Positions 1 to 9,211 are shown, numbered from the stretch's first letter. The stretch is DNA of 64,000 bases from Arachnia rubra (GCF_019973735.1 NZ_AP024463.1:2232001-2296000), one strand, 5' to 3'. Notes: generated from the sequence alone by a model not told the origin. Numbers and translations: made by a program.

Positions 1-561
1 GATGAGTTCTGTCGCGTGTTGTCCATGGTCGCTCCGGATGCCCCGACGCTGTGCTCGGGTTGGACCGCGTTCGATCTCGCCGCGCACATCTGGATCCTGA
101 ACCACGAGCCCCTCGCCTGGGCGGGAATGCTGCTGCCGCCGTTCTCGTGGCTCACGGACCGGGAGATCCGGCGGACGAAGGAACGGTTCTCCTACGCCGG
201 GCTGGTCGAGGAGATCCGCACCGGCCCGGCGTCCTTCGCGTGCATGCCGACCGATCCCCGGGAGGATCACCGGCACTCCCTCGGCGAGTACTTCATCCAC
301 ACCGAGGACGTGCGCCGCCCGAACCGGCTGCCCAAACAGGAGATCTCCCCCGACCTGGCCGAGGCCCTGTGGCGGCGTCTCAGGACGGCCTCCTGGCAGC
401 TGCACCCGTTCGCATCCTGGGAGTTCCGCACCCCGCAGGGTGGCCACGGGAGGATCGGGCGCGGCCCCGTCACCAAACAGATCACGGGCGAACCCGGTGA
501 ACTGCTGATGTGGGTGTACGGGCGCACCGAGGCCGCCCGGGTGGAGATCGTGAAGTTCTGA
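1..561 (+). CDS. TIGR03085-family metal-binding protein (MDMPI_N/DinB-like), 5' end outside window
   Basis: The reading frame is open to the left window edge, so the N-terminus lies upstream; about 187 residues are visible. The motif APDAPTLCSGW followed by DLAAH, and the later YFIHTEDVRRPN, are the usual landmarks of TIGR03085 proteins, DinB-like four-helix proteins related to the N-terminal domain of mycothiol-dependent maleylpyruvate isomerase. The two His-containing motifs are the expected metal ligands. The family is actinobacterial and is thought to use mycothiol or a similar thiol; the substrate of this member is unknown. The GTG at 16 and ATG at 25 are internal codons, not a preferred start. 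The gene is followed by a 94-base gap and a lipoprotein gene on the same strand. Confidence 0.8.
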   Translation, partial: DEFCRVLSMVAPDAPTLCSGWTAFDLAAHIWILNHEPLAWAGMLLPPFSWLTDREIRRTKERFSYAGLVEEIRTGPASFACMPTDPREDHRHSLGEYFIHTEDVRRPNRLPKQEISPDLAEALWRRLRTASWQLHPFASWEFRTPQGGHGRIGRGPVTKQITGEPGELLMWVYGRTEAARVEIVKF

Positions 562-655
562 GGTTCACAGGAAACGCACTGGCTTCTCAGGGGAAACCCA
601 TCGTTGCGAGCCCAAGGATTCTTCCCAAGGGACGAAACCGAAAGGCGGGACAGCA

Positions 656-1939
656 ATGGGATTCAGGAAGATCACGGCCAGGTTCGCGGGGCTCGCCGCA
701 GCAGTCCTGCTGGCGGCCGGGACCCTCGTCGGATGCGTGAACGCGAGCGATGTGAAGGCGGAGGAACCCGCCTCGGTGAGCAGCACAGCGCCGGCCACGA
801 AAGCCTCGACCACCTCCGCGGGAACCACGACCGGCTCCAGCGCCGGGGCCACCTCGGCGGCGAGTACCGCAGCCGGCACGAACACCGAGCTGCCCTCCGG
901 TCAGGTGAGCGTGACCATCGACGGTAAGTCCACGACCCTGTCCGGTGCCTACGTCGTCGACGGCATCGACGCGGTGATCGACGGCGGAACCTACTCCTCC
1001 GCCACCGCCGACCAGGCCGTCTTCCTGGTGGTCAACGGCGGCAGCCTGACCATCAGGAACGCCGGGATCACCAAATCCGGGGACACCTCCAACGAGGAGC
1101 AGTCGAACTTCTACGGATTCAATTCCGCGGTGCTGGTGGCCGGTGAGGGATCCAGCGTGACGGTGGAGAACACGACCATCACCACCCAGTCATCCGGTTC
1201 GAACGGTGTCGTGGCCACCGGCGGCGCCACCGCCACGGTGGGGCAGACCACCATCGAGACCCACGCGAACTCCTCGCGTGGCCTGCACGCCACCTACCAG
1301 GGAGCCATCACCGGCGAGAACGTGGCCATCCACACGCGCGGAGCGCACTCCGCCACCCTGGCCACCGACCGCGGCAACGGCACCGTCACGGTCACCGGGA
1401 CCAACGACCTGAACACCGAGGGCGACGGCTCTCCCCTGCTGTACTCCACCGGCCAGATCTCGGCCAGCGGGGTCACGGGGGAGGCGAAGGACTCCGAGGT
1501 GGTCGTGGTGGAAGGCAAGAACTCCGCCACCCTGACCGATTCCACGGTCACATCCAACGGCAAGAAGGCCGTGATGCTCTACCAGTCCTTCAGCGGTGAC
1601 GCGCACGACAAGGACGCCACCGCCACCCGGTCCACGTTCACGATGACCAACACGAAACTCACCGCAAACGGCACGGACGCGGTGCTCTACGCCACCAACA
1701 CCACCACCTCCGCGACCCTCACGAACGTGGAGATCACCTCCAGCGCCTCAGTCGGCGTCAAAGCCGACGAGGACCGCTGGGGCAAGTCCGGAAGCAACGG
1801 AGCCACGCTGCACCTGATCCTGGACGGCACCACCATCACCGGCGGTGCGACGGCAGGAAGCAGCTCGGCGATCACCATCGCTTCCACCAACGGTGGCAAG
1901 GTGGAGGGGGAGGTGAGCGGTTCGGTCACCAATTCCTGA
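656..1939 (+). CDS. Lipoprotein with right-handed beta-helix repeats
   Basis: This 427-residue protein starts at an ATG 5 bases after a GGCGGGA ribosome site. Residues 1-26 form a lipoprotein signal with lipobox LVGC (Cys27). Residues 30-80 are an Ala/Ser/Thr-rich linker of the kind that spans a cell wall. The rest is a run of short Thr/Gly/Asn-rich beta repeats (for example SLTIRNAGIT, SVTVENTTIT, TATLTNVEIT style units), typical of parallel beta-helix surface proteins. No catalytic residues of pectate lyases could be placed, so an adhesin or carbohydrate-binding surface role is only a guess. It appears monocistronic: a strong terminator hairpin follows 12 bases after the stop. Confidence 0.75.
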   Translation: MGFRKITARFAGLAAAVLLAAGTLVGCVNASDVKAEEPASVSSTAPATKASTTSAGTTTGSSAGATSAASTAAGTNTELPSGQVSVTIDGKSTTLSGAYVVDGIDAVIDGGTYSSATADQAVFLVVNGGSLTIRNAGITKSGDTSNEEQSNFYGFNSAVLVAGEGSSVTVENTTITTQSSGSNGVVATGGATATVGQTTIETHANSSRGLHATYQGAITGENVAIHTRGAHSATLATDRGNGTVTVTGTNDLNTEGDGSPLLYSTGQISASGVTGEAKDSEVVVVEGKNSATLTDSTVTSNGKKAVMLYQSFSGDAHDKDATATRSTFTMTNTKLTANGTDAVLYATNTTTSATLTNVEITSSASVGVKADEDRWGKSGSNGATLHLILDGTTITGGATAGSSSAITIASTNGGKVEGEVSGSVTNS

Positions 1940-1950
1940 CATGGCTACAA

Positions 1951-1983
1951 CGGGCGGCCGGGAATCCCTCCCCCGGCCGCCCG
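1951..1983 (+). terminator. Rho-independent-like terminator after the lipoprotein gene
   Basis: A perfect 12-bp stem CGGGCGGCCGGG / CCCGGCCGCCCG with a 9-base loop begins 12 bases after the stop codon. There is no T-tract, as is usual in high-GC actinobacteria. Confidence 0.8.
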
Positions 1984-2025
1984 TCCATGCCGCCAGCCGC
2001 GATCGGCGCAGGGCGGTTAGCCACA

Positions 2026-2073
2026 TGGTTTCGACACGACCGGCTCGCTGACGCTCGCTGGTCGGCTCAACCA
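2026..2073. repeat. Palindromic REP-like element
   Basis: The segment begins TGGTTTCGACACGACC and ends GGTCGGCTCAACCA. Outer arms TGGTT/AACCA and inner arms CGACCGGC/GCTGGTCG can pair. Similar GTTTCGAC...CTCAACC palindromes are dispersed through intergenic regions of many actinobacterial genomes. Other complete copies were not seen in this window. Confidence 0.55.
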
Positions 2074-2240
2074 ACTTCGGAGAGTCACAGACCGCCTCGC
2101 TGACGCTCGCGGATCAGCTCGACCAATTCCGGAAAGGACAGGTCGGCTCGCTGACGCTCGCGAATCGACTCAGCCAGCTCCGGAAAGGGAAACCCCACCG
2201 GCTCGCGGGGCTCGGCTCAATCAGCGCCGGAAGGGAAACC
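2044..2240. repeat. Four degenerate tandem units of about 51-55 bp
   Basis: Units begin CTCGCTGACGCTCGC at 2044, 2096 and 2147, with a shorter one (CTCGCGGGGCTCGG) at 2202. Each continues with a GCTCRRCCA-like stretch and TCCGGAAAGG. The first unit overlaps the palindromic element at 2026-2073, so the array looks like a decayed local expansion of that element. It fills the space between the lipoprotein terminator and the 3' end of fucU; no gene is seen in it. Confidence 0.6.
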
Positions 2241-2254
2241 CTCCCGGGTTGTCG

Positions 2255-2698
2255 TCATTCGCCGGGGGCGCGCACCCCGATGGTGAGCAGCAGGTTGGCG
2301 TAAAGCCGCTGGTCGGCCGAGACGATGACGACGGTGACGTCCTCGGCCTTCGCGGCGTCGTAGAAGTCCCAGCGGGGAATCTCGTCGAAGGCCACGCCGG
2401 GCAGGGCGGCACGGTACTCGTCGTGGGCGGGGATCACCTCCGGGGCCTCGATGCCCACCGCGTCCGCGGCGGGCACCATCAGGCCAGCTCGTTCGATGGG
2501 GATGGTGTCCTTCAGCACGGCAAGGATCTGGGTGACATTCAGCAGACCGGGCGCAAGGTTCAGGAAAATGCGTTCCGCCGCCGCGGGTGCGCCACTTGCG
2601 ACCGGGTAGTTGCCGTCGGTGATCAGGATCTTGCCGCTGTGCCCACTGCGCCCCAGCGCCGCCAGCAAGCCTGGGTGGGTCATGGGTCCGTACAGCAT
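2255..2698 (-). CDS. fucU: L-fucose mutarotase, RbsD/FucU family
   Basis: This 147-residue protein matches RbsD/FucU sugar mutarotases in length and motifs: HSGKILITDGNYP near residue 20, the mid-protein IPAHDEYRAAL segment and the C-terminal ADQRLYANLLLTIGV. The family interconverts sugar anomers so that isomerase and transporter see the right form. Because fucI lies in the same locus, FucU is a better reading than ribose pyranase RbsD. The start ATG lies one base after the lacI stop, with AAAGGA inside the end of lacI as its ribosome site, so it is translationally coupled. It is the last gene of the fuc operon. Confidence 0.85.
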   Translation of the reverse strand: MLYGPMTHPGLLAALGRSGHSGKILITDGNYPVASGAPAAAERIFLNLAPGLLNVTQILAVLKDTIPIERAGLMVPAADAVGIEAPEVIPAHDEYRAALPGVAFDEIPRWDFYDAAKAEDVTVVIVSADQRLYANLLLTIGVRAPGE

Positions 2699-2699
2699 C

Positions 2700-3689
2700 T
2701 CAGTGTCCTTTCGTGGATTCTCGGATTATCAGCTCGGGCTCCAGGATCGTGTGCCGCGCCGGTCCTCCCCCGATCAACTCGGCCAGATGCCCGACAGCGC
2801 ACGCCCCCACCTCGTGGTGCGGCTGGCGGATCGTGGTCAGGGGCGGTAGGAAGCTGTCTGACCCGTCGACATCGTCGATGCCAACCACAGCGACTTCCCC
2901 GGGAACGCTGCGGCCGTGCTCGGCAAGCCAGCGCAACGCCCCGAGAGCCAGGTGGTCGTTGCTGGCAAACAGCCCGTCGATGCCGCTGGGGAATTGGGCT
3001 CCGAGCAGATAGCCGCTGGAGGCAGTCCAGGACCCAGCCGACACCTTGACCGGTTCAATTCCTGCCTCCTCACAGACCGCCTGGAAGCCGTCACGGCGCT
3101 CGTGGGCGTCGAGCCAGTCGGATGGCCCACAGATGTGCAGCAGGCGGCTGCACCCAAGCTCGATGAGGTGTCGCGTCGCTGTGCGGGCGGCTGCCTCCTG
3201 GTCTATGGCGACGCTGGCAACGTCATCCGGCAGGCCGGAACGCTGCCCGATGAAGACCGCGGGGATCCGGCCGTGCACCACCGACACGAGGCCTGCGGAC
3301 TGGGCGTGCCCTCCCAGCACGACAATTCCGTCCACCCCCAGCGGAACCAATTGGTCGAGAGTGGGTTTCTGATCGGCCGGGCTACCGGCTATGGAAGTCT
3401 GATAGCCGAGTCTCCCAAGCTCCGAGACCACGGAGAGAAAGGTGCGGGCGTGCCCACCGAACAGCGGGGTGGCATTGACCACATGGATCACGCCGGTGCG
3501 GCGATTCGACAGCGACCTGGCAGCCAGGTTGGGACGATAGCCAAGTTCCTCCACCGCAGCCAGCACCCGTTCCCGGGTCTCGGGCGCCACGACGCTGGCC
3601 CCTCGAACTACCCGGGAGACGGTCTGGCTGGAGACCCCCGCAAGCTTGGCGACATCGGACAGGCGAGCCTGTCTGGCGCTGAACCTCAT
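2700..3689 (-). CDS. LacI-family transcriptional regulator of the fucose locus
   Basis: This 329-residue protein has an N-terminal helix-turn-helix and hinge (SDVAKLAGVSSQTVSRVV, then LGYRPNLAARSL) followed by a periplasmic-binding-like effector domain, the full LacI/GalR layout. It overlaps the kinase gene by 4 bases (ATGA) and is followed one base later by fucU. LacI proteins bind centre-symmetric sites with a central CG. Two such sites, TGTTAGCGCTAGCA (5120-5133) and TGTTAACGCTAGCA (10786-10799), sit upstream of the kinase gene and the transporter gene, so autoregulation plus control of uptake is the likely job. The effector is presumably fucose or a fucose metabolite. Confidence 0.9.
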   Translation of the reverse strand: MRFSARQARLSDVAKLAGVSSQTVSRVVRGASVVAPETRERVLAAVEELGYRPNLAARSLSNRRTGVIHVVNATPLFGGHARTFLSVVSELGRLGYQTSIAGSPADQKPTLDQLVPLGVDGIVVLGGHAQSAGLVSVVHGRIPAVFIGQRSGLPDDVASVAIDQEAAARTATRHLIELGCSRLLHICGPSDWLDAHERRDGFQAVCEEAGIEPVKVSAGSWTASSGYLLGAQFPSGIDGLFASNDHLALGALRWLAEHGRSVPGEVAVVGIDDVDGSDSFLPPLTTIRQPHHEVGACAVGHLAELIGGGPARHTILEPELIIRESTKGH

Positions 3690-5083
3690 GGCCGGTGGAT
3701 CCGGGTCTCAGCGGTGGCCGCGATGACCTCATTCCTTTGGTTAGGCTCGAGAGCCCCCATCACCTCGAACTGCACCAGCAGCGAACCGAGGGTTGAGGCC
3801 TCAGCAGGCCCCGCCAGCACGGGGATCCCGAGGCAGCGTGCGGTCAGGTCACACAGAAGCACATTACGAGAGCCGCCACCGACCAGGTTGAGCTGCGTCG
3901 GCTGCTGGCCTGTGAGCGCGGCCAGGTCCCTCACGCCCCGGGCATAGCGTTCTGCAAAGGACTCACACAATGCACGCACCAGCTGTCCCTGGCTGATCTC
4001 CCCTAGCGCGCCCGCAGTTTGAAGGGCCCGGGTGACGCGTTCCACCATGGATCCTGGCTGGGCATACTGCGGATCATCAGGGTCGATGACCACGCCGAGG
4101 GAGTCCGCTTGGCAGGCGCACTCCACTAGTTCCGCGATGTCGTGCACCTGGCCCGCGGCCTTCCAGTCGCGCTGGCTCTCCTGCAGGATCCACAGACCCG
4201 TTATGTTGAACAGCGGCCGCACACCGTGGTCGGCACACGCCTCATTCGTCAGCCCCAGGGAACGGGCCTGGCCGCCCAGCAGCGGGGAGTCACGAAGGAC
4301 CCCGAGCACCGACCAGGAGCCGGCGGACAGGAAGCAGGTGGCACCCTCGTCGCGTTGCAAGGCCTCCACAGCGCAGGCGGAGTCGTGGGCACCGGCACGC
4401 ACCACGGTCAGCTGCTCCAGCCCAGGGACGGTGCACGCCCCGGCCACACCATGCTCCGGAGTCAGTTCCCCCACCCAGGCCCGAGGGATCCCGAGGGCCT
4501 CAAACACCTCACTGGCCCAGGCGTTCGCACCTGGCGCACACAGGCCTGAGGTGGAGGCAATCGACCGGGACCAGCCCGTGACCCCGGTCAGCAGATAAGT
4601 GAACCAGTCGGGCAGGAACAGGATCTGGTGCGTACGGGCCGCCAGCGCAGGTTCCTCTGTCAGATAGGCGAACAGCTGATTCGCCGAGTTGATGGTGGCG
4701 GGGGCGATCCCAGTCAGCTCCCAGGCACGTTCGTCGGAAAGCCGCGCCTGGAAACCCCCGAGGGTACGGCTGGTGCGCTCGTCCCGGTAACAGCGCCCTG
4801 GGGTCAGGGGATCGCCACCGGCATCCAGTGGCACCCAGTCGACGCCCCAGGTGTCGACGCTCACTGAGGCGGCGTCCGGGAATTGGGCGACGGCCAGCCT
4901 CAGGCCCTGGACCATTTCCCGGTAGATCAGGTCAAGGTCCCAGCTCAGGTAGCCGTCACGCATGGTGGCGGTGTGCGGGAAACGATGAACCTCCGTCTCG
5001 GTGATCCGGCCATCGGCCAGCACCCCGGCGATCACGCGCCCTGAGGAGGAACCAAGGTCAACGGCTAGGGCGGTGGAAGTCAC
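3686..5083 (-). CDS. FGGY carbohydrate kinase, rhamnulokinase-like; probable L-fuculokinase
   Basis: A GTG start at 5083 gives 465 residues with AGGAG 6 bases upstream; the frame extends further upstream but without conserved sequence. ALAVDLGSSSGR at the N-terminus, SVDTWGVDWVPLD, FLSAGSWSVLG and LNLVGGGSRNVLL are FGGY-kinase phosphate- and sugar-binding motifs and are closest to RhaB rather than to enterobacterial FucK. Given its place between fucI and the LacI gene, phosphorylation of L-fuculose to L-fuculose 1-phosphate is the most likely reaction. RhaB-type kinases serving fuculose are known in several bacteria; rhamnulose remains possible. A LacI operator lies 36 bases upstream of the start. 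Confidence 0.85.
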   Translation of the reverse strand: MTSTALAVDLGSSSGRVIAGVLADGRITETEVHRFPHTATMRDGYLSWDLDLIYREMVQGLRLAVAQFPDAASVSVDTWGVDWVPLDAGGDPLTPGRCYRDERTSRTLGGFQARLSDERAWELTGIAPATINSANQLFAYLTEEPALAARTHQILFLPDWFTYLLTGVTGWSRSIASTSGLCAPGANAWASEVFEALGIPRAWVGELTPEHGVAGACTVPGLEQLTVVRAGAHDSACAVEALQRDEGATCFLSAGSWSVLGVLRDSPLLGGQARSLGLTNEACADHGVRPLFNITGLWILQESQRDWKAAGQVHDIAELVECACQADSLGVVIDPDDPQYAQPGSMVERVTRALQTAGALGEISQGQLVRALCESFAERYARGVRDLAALTGQQPTQLNLVGGGSRNVLLCDLTARCLGIPVLAGPAEASTLGSLLVQFEVMGALEPNQRNEVIAATAETRIHRP

Positions 5084-5119
5084 AAGAGGCTCCTGAGAAA
5101 GTCTGGTCTTAAGAATGAA

Positions 5120-5133
5120 TGTTAGCGCTAGCA
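5120..5133. promoter_or_regulatory. LacI-type operator upstream of the kinase gene
   Basis: TGTTAGCGCTAGCA is nearly self-complementary around a central GC and matches the second site at 10786-10799 in 13 of 14 positions. It lies between the fucI hairpin and the kinase start, indicating a separate regulated promoter for kinase-lacI-fucU. Confidence 0.75.
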
Positions 5134-5160
5134 GAGGCGGTGCGAGACCCCTGAGCGGGG

Positions 5161-5203
5161 GTGCGGGAATCGCCACGAGTTATACTCGTGGCGATTCCCG
5201 CAC
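5161..5203 (-). terminator. Long perfect hairpin after fucI
   Basis: Two 19-base arms, GTGCGGGAATCGCCACGAG and its exact complement, flank a TTATA loop 20 bases after the fucI stop. It should terminate most fucI transcripts or protect their 3' ends, which fits the independent promoter and operator that follow. Confidence 0.8.
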
Positions 5204-5222
5204 GAATGGGTCCGATACGACC

Positions 5223-6986
5223 TCAGCCGTACAGCGGACCGAACTGAGCGCAGGCGCGGTAGTCCGCACCTTCCAGGTCGGCGGTGCCGAAACCAAGCCA
5301 GTTCTTCGGGCGGAAGACCTGGTCAGCCGGGACATTGTGCATGTTGACGGGAATGCGCAGCATGGAAGCGAGCGTGATGAGGCGGGCTCCGATGTGGCCG
5401 TAGCTGATGGCTCCATGGTTGGCTCCCCAGGCATTCATCACCGAGTAGACACTGGTGAACGCGCCCTCGCCGGTCAGGTTCGGCACGAACCAGGTAGTGG
5501 GCCAGGTGCGATCGGTGCGGTTCTCGATAGCGGTGGCGACCTCGTCAGGCAGTTCGACGGTCCAGCCCTCGGCGATCTGGAGAACGGGGCCGAGGCCATC
5601 GACGAGATTGATGCGGCACATCGTCACGGGTACCTCGCCGGCGGAACGGAAGTGCGTCGACATGCCCCCGCCAGGGAAGTACTCATAGGTGGCCGGATGG
5701 AAGGTGGTGCTCTCAAGCATCGCCTTCTGGTCCTCCTCGGTGACCTCCCACCACGGCTTGATGACGTGCTTGCCATCGCGGACCGCAGCGAAGGATCCGT
5801 CGAGGGTGGTTGATCCGGAGTTGCGCAGATCGATGATGCCTCCGGCTGCGCGACCGGTCAGCTTGTGGCCCGTGACCCGTTCCACGGCTCCCGGAGACCA
5901 ATAGGTACGCACGTCGCTGAACAGCTGGGAGGTGTTTGTGAGCAGATGGTTGAACAGCATCGAGGCGCCGTTGAGGGAGTCGTTCTCCGTCGCCAGGATG
6001 TAGGGGGCGCGGGTGCCGTTCCAGTCGAAGGTGGTGTTGAGGATGGTCTCCATCAGGTCGCCGTTGGGGAAGCCGTCGGTCCACTGCCGCTGCCCCTGGA
6101 ACCCAGCGGCGATGGCACCCCGGCCGAGAGCCTCCTCACCCCAGCCCTTCTCAGCCAGGCGCGGGTTCCCGGCCATCAGGTCGCGGGCGATGAGCGTCAT
6201 CTTGACCGAGTAGCTCCACCACTGGTCATGCAGCTCCGGTTTCTGGTTGTGAGGCGGGTTGAAGTCCTCGCCCTGCCGGAAGTTCTCACGCACCCAGGCG
6301 AGCGCCTTCTCATGCTCCTCGACGTCGTAGATCTCCTCATCGACGCGGCGCGCAAACTCGCTCATGTCGATGTACTCGTTGCGCATACCGAGGTACTTGG
6401 TCCAGAACTCATCCTTGACCACAGAGCCTGCGATGCCCATCGACACCGCCCCCATGGACAGGTAGGAGCGTCCCTTCATCTGGGCGACGGCCAGTCCGCA
6501 GATGGCGTAGTCGAGTAACCGCTGCCGCACCTCGGCGGGGATAGTCTCGTCGTCAGCGTCCTGCACATGCTGCCCGTAGATGCCGAATGCCGGAATGCCC
6601 AACTGGGTGTGTCCCGCGAGTGCGGCAGCCAAGTAGACGGCGCCGGGACGCTCCGAGCCGTTGAAACCCCAGATAGCGTGAGGGATGGTGCGGTCCATGT
6701 CGACGGTCTCCGTGCCGTAGGCCCAGCAGGGAGTGACAGACAGCGTGAGCCCGACATTCTCGCGGCGGAACTTCTCGGCGGTGGCCTGCGCCTCAGCCAC
6801 TCCGCCGATGGTGGAGTCGGCGATGACGCACTCCACAGGGCTGCCGTCCGTGTAACGTAGTTCCGCCTCGTAGAGGGCAGCGACCCGTTTGGCCATGTTC
6901 ATGGTCTGGTCTTCGAGGCTCTCGCGTACCCCGCGGCGGCGGCCGTCGATGATGGGCCGGATACCGATCTTCGGGTGATTGGTCAT
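5223..6986 (-). CDS. fucI: L-fucose isomerase
   Basis: This 587-residue protein is close in length to E. coli FucI (591) and shares long identical stretches such as [30 protein letters not shown] and ASMLRIPV. The Mn-binding and catalytic residues known in E. coli FucI (Glu337, Asp361, His528) correspond here to Glu334, Asp358 and the His of MHNV. It converts L-fucose to L-fuculose in the cytoplasm and may also accept D-arabinose. ATG start with GAGGGAAAA upstream. It follows the binding-protein gene after a terminator-like hairpin and is itself followed by another, so its expression is probably tuned separately within the locus. Confidence 0.96.
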   Translation of the reverse strand: MTNHPKIGIRPIIDGRRRGVRESLEDQTMNMAKRVAALYEAELRYTDGSPVECVIADSTIGGVAEAQATAEKFRRENVGLTLSVTPCWAYGTETVDMDRTIPHAIWGFNGSERPGAVYLAAALAGHTQLGIPAFGIYGQHVQDADDETIPAEVRQRLLDYAICGLAVAQMKGRSYLSMGAVSMGIAGSVVKDEFWTKYLGMRNEYIDMSEFARRVDEEIYDVEEHEKALAWVRENFRQGEDFNPPHNQKPELHDQWWSYSVKMTLIARDLMAGNPRLAEKGWGEEALGRGAIAAGFQGQRQWTDGFPNGDLMETILNTTFDWNGTRAPYILATENDSLNGASMLFNHLLTNTSQLFSDVRTYWSPGAVERVTGHKLTGRAAGGIIDLRNSGSTTLDGSFAAVRDGKHVIKPWWEVTEEDQKAMLESTTFHPATYEYFPGGGMSTHFRSAGEVPVTMCRINLVDGLGPVLQIAEGWTVELPDEVATAIENRTDRTWPTTWFVPNLTGEGAFTSVYSVMNAWGANHGAISYGHIGARLITLASMLRIPVNMHNVPADQVFRPKNWLGFGTADLEGADYRACAQFGPLYG

Positions 6987-7080
6987 GGGTTTTCCCTCAT
7001 TTCAGTTGTGGTTGCTGGACTTGAACAATTCCGATGTCCCGAAGCCGGCGGATCCGCGACGCGGGAATCGGCCAAGAAAG

Positions 7081-7118
7081 GTTCCTGCCGGGTGAGTCCC
7101 AGCTCACCCGGCAGGAAC
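7081..7118 (-). terminator. Intercistronic hairpin between binding-protein gene and fucI
   Basis: A perfect 16-bp stem GTTCCTGCCGGGTGAG with a 6-base loop starts 7 bases after the stop of the binding-protein gene and is followed on the minus strand by CTTTCTT. It is either a partial terminator or an mRNA-stabilising element that favours the transporter part. Confidence 0.75.
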
Positions 7119-7125
7119 GGTGGGG

Positions 7126-8157
7126 TCATTCGTAGAGGCTCTGCGCGATCGCAGGATCGGTCATATTGTCCTTGTCGAACCAGGAGTAACCGGAGTCGAT
7201 GGTGGGCGGCAGTTCCATGCCGTTGGCTGCCTTGATGCCAGCGATCACGGTCTCATAGCCCATCTTGACCGGGGCCTGGGTGATGGCCCCTGCCTCTGTT
7301 CCTGCCTTGATGGCGTCGATCTGGGCCTTCCCGGAGTCGAATCCGACCAGGGTGAGTTTCTTGCCGGATTCGTTGACCCCCTGCAGCGCCCCGATGGCGG
7401 TGGCCTCGTTGGACCCATAGATGCCGTTGATGTCGGAGTTCGCGGTGATCAGGGCCTTCGAGGTGTTGGCCGCGAGGCCAACCTCACCGGCGTACTGCGG
7501 TTCCAGGAGCTTGATGTCTGGGGCGTTGGTCTTCATCCACTCCTGGAAGCCCTCGCACCGCTGCTTACCGGTGGCTGAAGTCTGGTCGTGGCAAACCATG
7601 CCGACAGTTCCCTTACCGCCCAGCAACTCGGACATGTGCTTGGCGGCCACCCCGGCAGCAGCCTTGTTATCGGTGGAGACGGTGGTCTTCGGGATGGTGG
7701 AGTCCACCCCGGAGTCAAAAGCGACCATCGGGATACCGGCCTGCTGGATCTCCTCCAGCACCGGCTCCGCGGACCCCGAGTCGAGGGCGGCGAAACCAAT
7801 GGCAGCAGGTTTCTGCGCCAAGGCCGTCTTGAGCTGGTCGAGCTGCTGCTGCGTGGCCTGCTCATTGTCGGGCCCGACGAATTCAATCTTGTAGTTGAAC
7901 TCCTTGCCAGCCTGCTCGGCGCCCTGTTTCACAGCCTGCCAGAAGCGGTGCTGGAAGCCTTTGGAGACCAAGTAGATGGTCTTGCTGCCGTCTCCCTTGG
8001 GAACGTTGGCGCTGTTGGAGGAGGAGACGGAAGGGGCGGCGCTGACCGGTGATGATGGAGAATCGGATGAGTTCTTGGAGCCACCAGAGGTGGAGCAGGA
8101 TGCGAGACCCAGAACCAGCACTGACGACAGTGCCAGTGCGGAGCGCAGCATGCGCAT
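7126..8157 (-). CDS. Sugar ABC transporter substrate-binding lipoprotein
   Basis: With the ATG at 8157 (GAAAGGAAA upstream) the protein has 343 residues. It begins with a lipoprotein signal ending LASC (Cys21), then a Ser-rich tether, then a periplasmic-binding-protein fold of the ribose/galactose class (FDSG, STDNKAAG, GIYGSNEAT, LTLVGFDSG). The frame extends upstream of 8157 but that part is not conserved-looking. It captures the sugar outside the membrane and delivers it to the RbsC-like permease encoded just upstream. The locus points to L-fucose as substrate. The 55-base gap from the permease gene contains only the ribosome site. Confidence 0.9.
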   Translation of the reverse strand: MRMLRSALALSSVLVLGLASCSTSGGSKNSSDSPSSPVSAAPSVSSSNSANVPKGDGSKTIYLVSKGFQHRFWQAVKQGAEQAGKEFNYKIEFVGPDNEQATQQQLDQLKTALAQKPAAIGFAALDSGSAEPVLEEIQQAGIPMVAFDSGVDSTIPKTTVSTDNKAAAGVAAKHMSELLGGKGTVGMVCHDQTSATGKQRCEGFQEWMKTNAPDIKLLEPQYAGEVGLAANTSKALITANSDINGIYGSNEATAIGALQGVNESGKKLTLVGFDSGKAQIDAIKAGTEAGAITQAPVKMGYETVIAGIKAANGMELPPTIDSGYSWFDKDNMTDPAIAQSLYE

Positions 8158-8212
8158 GGCGGTTTCCTTTCGGTTGATGGGAGGAGAGCCTCCCAAATTC
8201 TTCTGTGCAAAA

Positions 8213-9211
8213 TCAGAGAGCTGCGGCAGCCCGTTTGCGGCGGAGAATGTCGGCATAGACAGCGAGCAGGACGACCACACCGGTGACGACGAACTGCCAC
8301 TGCTGCTGGACGCCCATCATCTGGAGACCGACGCTCAACGTCATCATCAGCAGCGCACCGGTCATAGTGCCGATGATGTTGGCGCGCCCGCCCGACAGCG
8401 AGGTGCCACCGATCACCACGGCCGCGATCACCTGGAGCTCCATCCCCAGGCCTTCTGCGGGCTGCACGAAGCCAAAGCGCGCGGAGTAGAGGATGGCACC
8501 GAAGGCGGTGAAAAGCCCCGCGGTGACGTAGACCAGGAGCTTCCATTTCTTGACGTTGATGCCGCTGAGGCGGGTGGCTTCCTCATTGGAGCCGATGGCG
8601 AGGGCATAACGACCGAGCAGGGTTTTGCTGAGCAGCACAGCCGCGATGATGCCGAAGACGACGAAGATCAGGGCTGCGTTGGACAGGTAGGGCACCAGGT
8701 TCCCATTGGCGATCGCAAAGTAATCGGGGTTGGCGATCTTGATCGAGGAAGATTTCGAGATGATCAGCGACAGGCCCCTGGTGACCATCATCATCGCCAG
8801 GGTCGCGATGAACGGCGGAAGGTCGAGATAGGCAATCAGCAGGCCATTCACGAGGCCGACCGCGACCCCGACGAGAAGGGTGAGCAGCAGGCCGAGCCCG
8901 AGCGGCAGGTCCATGAATTCACTGGACATGAAGACACCTGCCATCACGGCGCAGAACGTCATGCCCGTGCCAACGGACAGATCGATGCCGCCGGTGGCGA
9001 TGATGAAGGTGGCTCCCAGCGCCATGGTACCGATAGCCGCGGACTGCAGGAGGATGCCTGGGATGATCTCCAGCCCGAAGTTGCTGGCGGCGAACATGAA
9101 GAAGACGAACACCACGATCAGCGCTGCGAACACGAACAGCTGCTGAAGCCAGGACCTCACGAACTGCAGGTCCTTCGATGGCTGCGGGGACGATGCGGCA
9201 TTGATGCTCAC
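8213..9211 (-). CDS. Sugar ABC transporter permease, RbsC family
   Basis: This 332-residue, highly hydrophobic protein has about 8-10 membrane segments. It carries family motifs such as GATFIIATGGIDLSVG, VGLVNGLLIAYLDLPPFIATLAMM, YAIGSN-like YALAIGSNEEATRLSGI and VIGGTSLSGGRANIIGT. It forms the membrane channel of a ribose/galactose-type (CUT2) importer. The start overlaps the stop of the ATPase gene by 4 bases, so the two are translationally coupled. The substrate is inferred as L-fucose from the isomerase in the same operon. Confidence 0.93.
   Translation of the reverse strand: MSINAASSPQPSKDLQFVRSWLQQLFVFAALIVVFVFFMFAASNFGLEIIPGILLQSAAIGTMALGATFIIATGGIDLSVGTGMTFCAVMAGVFMSSEFMDLPLGLGLLLTLLVGVAVGLVNGLLIAYLDLPPFIATLAMMMVTRGLSLIISKSSSIKIANPDYFAIANGNLVPYLSNAALIFVVFGIIAAVLLSKTLLGRYALAIGSNEEATRLSGINVKKWKLLVYVTAGLFTAFGAILYSARFGFVQPAEGLGMELQVIAAVVIGGTSLSGGRANIIGTMTGALLMMTLSVGLQMMGVQQQWQFVVTGVVVLLAVYADILRRKRAAAAL

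Noticed and set aside
2044..2240. CRISPR array
   Set aside because: Units are degenerate, have no distinct spacers of constant length, and no cas gene is in the window.
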